Assembly (NCBI GenBank): GCA_028286345.1
Contig: JAQBRT010000001.1
Span: 1 to 64,000, forward strand
From: Candidatus Saccharimonadota bacterium
GTDB lineage: Bacteria > Patescibacteriota > Saccharimonadia > Saccharimonadales > UBA4665
Reading direction: 5' to 3'
Length of the DNA: 64,000 nt
Below the pieces are notes generated by a model. The model had not been told where the DNA came from, did no database searches, and saw only the letters and a program-made list of their open reading frames with translations. Both the position numbers and the translations under genes were made by a program. Positions 61,000-64,000 of this stretch are shown piece after piece (position 1 is the stretch's first letter; each line of letters opens with the position of its first letter).

Positions 61000-61985
61000 T
61001 AAAAGATCTCGCCAGTTAGTTTGCGGTGCACTTTAGTAATAAGCCGCTCGTTTTTGCGCCACAACGCATACTTGGCTTTCTTAATTGGCAAATCAATAAA
61101 ACCCGGGTACGTTACAAGGTTTTTGCTGAACTTGCTCTTAAACTTGTACACGCCCCACAGCGGGTCTTGGTCGGATTCTTTGCCACTGGCCAGCGCACCA
61201 CACAGGTCATAGGCTTTAACACCCCGCTTAATTAGGTCTTGGATAATAAACCATTGTAGCGCCGAGGCCGCGCCGGTGTTATTGGGCAGCGAGCCAGCGT
61301 CTTTATAAAATGCCTTATCACCATTAACGATCACGTAGGCCATGGCGATGGTTTTGCCCTCATGCTTGGCGGCGTAGAGGTTGCCCTGTCCCTGGTAATT
61401 AAACTCGTTCCAGTAGTCCTGCAAGAAGTCTTCGGCCCGGGTGTAGAACTGCTTACGCTGCTTGGTGTCGTTGTTAATATCCGTGAAAAGTTTCACGGTC
61501 TGCTCGTCGATGGGCAGATTTTCACAGGTCACATTAAACTTTTCACGGGCTTGCTTAATGTCGTAGCGGGCGGTCTTGTGCAGTGACATCAGCACATCTT
61601 CTTCGGGCTTGCTTAGGTCAACTACGAGAGTACTAAGGTATTGGTTGTGCCGCCCATTAGCGTAGACAAAGCCGGTGTCTTTAGCCGCTTGCATATCAAG
61701 TTCGTCTCTAGGGACGGCTGGCTCCAGGCGGACCATGAAACAATCGCTGGCAGCTTCATGCAAAGCGCTGGCAACCCCTGGCTCCGCAAACACATTGAGC
61801 CACATTGGGCCATAGGCGAAGCGACCAATACCGGGCACATTGCGGACATACAAAAACAGCTGCAACTCGCCGAGCTCAGCTGTTTTTATGTTCACTTCAC
61901 GCACTTCAAAGCCGGTCCGGCCTTTGGCCGTTGCCCAGGCGGGCAGTTGCATGTAGTGGTTGTGGGCGTATTTGTTGTTTGCCAT
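60996..61985 (-). CDS. FemX/FemAB-type peptidoglycan bridge aminoacyltransferase
   Basis: The 329-residue protein has the double GNAT fold of Fem transferases: FLYVRNVPGIGRFAYGPMWLN, then MSLHKTARYDIKQAREKF with the basic helix, GKTIAMAYVIVNGDKAFYKDAGS and LWGVYKFKSKFSKNLVTYPG at the end. These enzymes add amino acids from aminoacyl-tRNA to lipid II. ATG 61985 was chosen, 22 nt after the efp stop; a longer frame from 62051 would overlap efp. It is the last gene of the rpsF operon. Confidence 0.88.
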   Translation of the reverse strand: MANNKYAHNHYMQLPAWATAKGRTGFEVREVNIKTAELGELQLFLYVRNVPGIGRFAYGPMWLNVFAEPGVASALHEAASDCFMVRLEPAVPRDELDMQAAKDTGFVYANGRHNQYLSTLVVDLSKPEEDVLMSLHKTARYDIKQAREKFNVTCENLPIDEQTVKLFTDINNDTKQRKQFYTRAEDFLQDYWNEFNYQGQGNLYAAKHEGKTIAMAYVIVNGDKAFYKDAGSLPNNTGAASALQWFIIQDLIKRGVKAYDLCGALASGKESDQDPLWGVYKFKSKFSKNLVTYPGFIDLPIKKAKYALWRKNERLITKVHRKLTGEIFY

Positions 61986-62007
61986 GACTATTCTTAGTCT
62001 AGCAGCT

Positions 62008-62574
62008 CTAGTCTTTAACGCGTTCGCGGTAAGCACCAGACGACGTATCAACAGAAATCAGGTCGCCCTGCTTAATGAAGGCCGGCACGCGGATGGTGAT
62101 ACCCGTTTCGAGCGTGGCATCTTTGGTAATTGACGAACTGGTGTCGCCTTTAACGGCGTCTTCAGTGTAGGTTACCAGCAGTGGCACATTCTTTGGTAGC
62201 TCTACATTAATTGCGCGGCCATCAAAAAACTGGAGCGTGACTTTGTCGCCCTCTTTTAGGTAGCCGGAGCCATCACCAACTAGGTCGGATGGGACTTCGA
62301 ACTGGTCAAAGGTGTCTTCGTTCATGAAGTAGAACGTAGCGCCGTCGCTATACAGATATTGGACAGTTTGGTTGGTAACATCTGCGCGGTCGAGCTGTTC
62401 GTTGCCCTTAAAGGTTTTTGCGAGGACTTTGCCATCGATCAAACTCTTAATCCGGACGTTGACGATCGAGCCGCCGCGGCCCATCACCTTCTGGTTGTAT
62501 TCAACCACGCGGAACGGTTGGCCATCCAATTGGAAGACCGTGCCTTTTTTGAGTTCAGTAATGCTTAATGCCAT
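62008..62574 (-). CDS. efp: Translation elongation factor P, Arg at the tip
   Basis: EF-P (188 residues) relieves ribosome stalling at consecutive prolines. The KOW domain (ITELKKGTVFQLDGQPFRVVEYNQK), two OB folds and GDLISVDTSSGAYRERV at the end are complete. The tip loop reads VMGRGGS: Arg33 stands where E. coli has the beta-lysylated Lys34. Arg at the tip occurs in the rhamnosylated (EarP) group, but no earP gene is in the window. It lies 10 nt after rpsR. Confidence 0.95.
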   Translation of the reverse strand: MALSITELKKGTVFQLDGQPFRVVEYNQKVMGRGGSIVNVRIKSLIDGKVLAKTFKGNEQLDRADVTNQTVQYLYSDGATFYFMNEDTFDQFEVPSDLVGDGSGYLKEGDKVTLQFFDGRAINVELPKNVPLLVTYTEDAVKGDTSSSITKDATLETGITIRVPAFIKQGDLISVDTSSGAYRERVKD

Positions 62575-62584
62575 GCAGAAGCTC

Positions 62585-62788
62585 TTAGTTGTTAGCGACG
62601 AATGGTAGCAGTGCGATGTGGCGGGCGCGCTTGATAGCGGCGCTCAGGCGGCGCTGCTGTGATTCGGTCAGGCCGGTCTTCTTGCGAGTTTCGATCTGGC
62701 CGTAGACGTTTACGTAACGCTGCAAGGTCTTAAAGTCCTTGTAGTCGAAGAACGCAACATCGGTTCGGTGCTTAAAAATCTTTGCCAT
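62585..62788 (-). CDS. rpsR: Ribosomal protein bS18
   Basis: The 67-residue protein has FDYKDFKTLQRYVNVYGQI and QRRLSAAIKRARHIALLPF, diagnostic of bS18, which pairs with bS6 on the 30S platform. It follows ssb by 17 nt in the usual rpsF-ssb-rpsR order. Confidence 0.97.
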   Translation of the reverse strand: MAKIFKHRTDVAFFDYKDFKTLQRYVNVYGQIETRKKTGLTESQQRRLSAAIKRARHIALLPFVANN

Positions 62789-62805
62789 ATAATGGTCCTT
62801 TCAAA

Positions 62806-63279
62806 TTAGAATGGGATGTCGTCGAGGTTGATTGGCTCGTCGCCAATGTCTTCGATGACGACGTCATCGGTTTTCTTAGAAGGTGCGGGCTTACTTGCCG
62901 GAGCGGATGAACCGCCACCAGCTGGAGCGCCACCTTCACCGCCCTCACCACGTGAGTCTAGGAAGGTTACATCGCTGGCAAGGACTTCTACCTTGCTGCG
63001 CTTGGCACCATCCTGCTCCCATGAGCGAGATTGGAGCCGGCCCTGCACGAGGCAGCGACGGCCTTTACTTAAGTATTGGGCAACGCGCTCAGCGAGCGGG
63101 CCCCAGGCGACAATGTCGATGTAATCGGTGGCTTCTTGCCATTCGCCGCTGGCGTCTTTGTAACTGCGGTTAAGCGCGAGGCTAAAGCTGGTTACATTTT
63201 GGCCGGTGGGCGTCTGACGAAGCTCCGGGTCACGGGTAAGGTTACCCATTAGTGTTACTTGGTTGAGACTACGTGCCAT
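62806..63279 (-). CDS. ssb: Single-stranded DNA-binding protein
   Basis: The 157-residue protein has one OB fold (MARSLNQVTLMGNLTRDPEL, then WGPLAERVAQYLSKGRRCLVQG), a Gly/Pro-rich linker and the acidic tip DDIPF that recruits repair and replication proteins. AGGAGGA precedes the ATG. It lies in the rpsF operon. Confidence 0.97.
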   Translation of the reverse strand: MARSLNQVTLMGNLTRDPELRQTPTGQNVTSFSLALNRSYKDASGEWQEATDYIDIVAWGPLAERVAQYLSKGRRCLVQGRLQSRSWEQDGAKRSKVEVLASDVTFLDSRGEGGEGGAPAGGGSSAPASKPAPSKKTDDVVIEDIGDEPINLDDIPF

Positions 63280-63367
63280 GTGGCAATCCTCCTTATTAGT
63301 ACTTTTACCCTACGCCTAGCCTTGAACCCTCGTCAAGTTTAGGCTGCAAAACTTCAGAATAAGTTAA

Positions 63368-63760
63368 TTATTCCTCGTCTTTATCTTTGGCCTCATCATC
63401 GCTGTCCCTGCTGTCACCGCGTTTGGCTGCCTGTTCGGCTTTTTCGGCCTTGGCAGCTTCGGCCTTGGCGAGTGCCGCCAGGTCTGGCTTGGTGATCAGG
63501 AAGCGGATGACCTCGTCGGTGATGTTCAAGGTGCTTTCGACCTTGGCAACACCGGCTCCAGGCATATCTACGGTGTAAAAAACGTAAATGGCGTGCTCGT
63601 TGCCTGCAATGGCGTATGCGAGCTTGCGCTTGCCCCAGTTATCGGTGCTCGCGATCTTACCACCGTTGTCGGTGAAGATCTTAGTGACGCGGTCCTCGGC
63701 CTTGCTCAGGTCGACTTCCAGGTCAGGGTGATAGAGCACAGCAACTTCGTACTGGTTCAT
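63368..63760 (-). CDS. rpsF: Ribosomal protein bS6
   Basis: The 130-residue protein has MNQYEVAVLYHPDL, the core ending IRFLITKPDL, and a long charged C-terminal tail rich in Lys, Glu, Ala and Asp. ATG 63760 behind AAGGAAGGAA was chosen; an upstream in-frame start adds 15 unconserved residues. It is the first gene of rpsF-ssb-rpsR-efp-femX. Confidence 0.95.
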   Translation of the reverse strand: MNQYEVAVLYHPDLEVDLSKAEDRVTKIFTDNGGKIASTDNWGKRKLAYAIAGNEHAIYVFYTVDMPGAGVAKVESTLNITDEVIRFLITKPDLAALAKAEAAKAEKAEQAAKRGDSRDSDDEAKDKDEE

Positions 63761-63829
63761 GCTTGATTCCTTCCTTTGGTTATAGCCCGCGTGCATTAGA
63801 GCCACGAGCTAGAAGTTAATAGTGTTCCA

Positions 63830-63858
63830 AGTATACCGGAATTACCCCTGTTGGTCAA
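63830..63858 (-). promoter_or_regulatory. Promoter of the rpsF operon
   Basis: TTGACC (63853-63858) and TATACT (63830-63835), minus strand, are 17 bp apart. The leader is about 65 nt. Confidence 0.85.
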
Positions 63859-63863
63859 GGGGT
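63844..63863. promoter_or_regulatory. 20-bp inverted repeat over the rpsF -35 box
   Basis: The plus strand reads ACCCCTGTTGGTCAAGGGGT, identical at 19 of 20 positions to the element at the rRNA promoter (763-782) and in the same place relative to the -35 box. Confidence 0.55.
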
Positions 63864-63865
63864 GG

Positions 63866-64000
63866 CTAGGCAGCAATCTTTTCGGTCAATGTCATGGCAC
63901 TTGGCGCTACTACCCGGCCGAGCATGGTCGCTACTTCAACTGGCGTCATGCCAGCTGGCGGGACTTCTGTCACACGAAACTCAGGTGGTACGGCTTCTAA
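63866..64000 (-). CDS. C-terminal end of a gene cut by the window edge
   Basis: An open minus-strand frame enters at 64000 and ends in TAG at 63866-63868. The visible 44 residues include VTEVPPAGMTPVEVATMLGR and end in TLTEKIAA. The family cannot be told from this piece. Its stop lies 8 nt before the rpsF -35 box. Confidence 0.6.
   Translation of the reverse strand, partial: LEAVPPEFRVTEVPPAGMTPVEVATMLGRVVAPSAMTLTEKIAA

Overview
The window looks like a chromosomal segment of a Candidate Phyla Radiation bacterium, most probably Candidatus Saccharibacteria (TM7). This is an inference from gene content: a compact genome with short spacers, a complete type IV pilus locus, a VirD4/TraG-like ATPase with its small partner, CvpA-protease, FemX and FAS1 surface proteins, and no biosynthetic pathways. 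The standard genetic code is used, with TGA as a stop. No insertion sequence, prophage or CRISPR array was seen.

Layout. 1-780: 5' end of a 16S rRNA gene (minus strand) and its promoter. 0.8-7.3 kb: FAS1 protein, transglutaminase-like protein, gyrA, gyrB. 7.5-13.4 kb: LPXTG surface protein and partner, then the TraG-like ATPase and its partner. 13.4-14.1 kb: two structured RNA regions, the second probably the attenuator leader of comM. 14.1-17.3 kb: comM, infC-rpmI-rplT, RNase P RNA. 17.3-25.3 kb: a pterin-dehydratase/RNase H fusion, tRNA-Pro, an unidentified structured RNA, an S2P-type protease, rpmB, miaA, an alkyltransferase-like protein, thrS behind a T-box-like leader, tRNA-Val, a new small-protein gene and nrdR. 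25.3-30.2 kb: membrane glycosyltransferase, tRNAs, MFS exporter, MarP-like protease. 30.2-34.0 kb: an accessory patch of four unrecognised genes beside tRNA-Asp, one of them bracketed by identical 41-nt terminators. 34-37.6 kb: parvulin foldase, PH protein, tRNA-Arg, ndk, Xer-type recombinase. 37.6-53.0 kb: type IV pilus locus (minor pilins, pilD, major pilin, pilC, pilT, pilB, pilO, pilN, pilM and a 1133-residue secreted protein). 53-64 kb: second MFS exporter, ychF, PH protein, Crp/Fnr regulator, serine beta-lactamase-fold enzyme, tlyA, and the rpsF-ssb-rpsR-efp-femX operon.

Expression. Many single genes carry a -10 box only 6-9 nt before the start codon, so leaderless mRNAs seem common, while operon genes use Shine-Dalgarno sites. 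The rRNA and rpsF-operon promoters share a 20-bp inverted repeat over the -35 box. infC starts at an ATC codon. The best candidates for undescribed biology are the structured RNAs at 13443-13684, 13918-14080 and 18101-18282, the shared promoter palindrome, the small protein at 24618-24731, and the terminator-bracketed gene beside tRNA-Asp.
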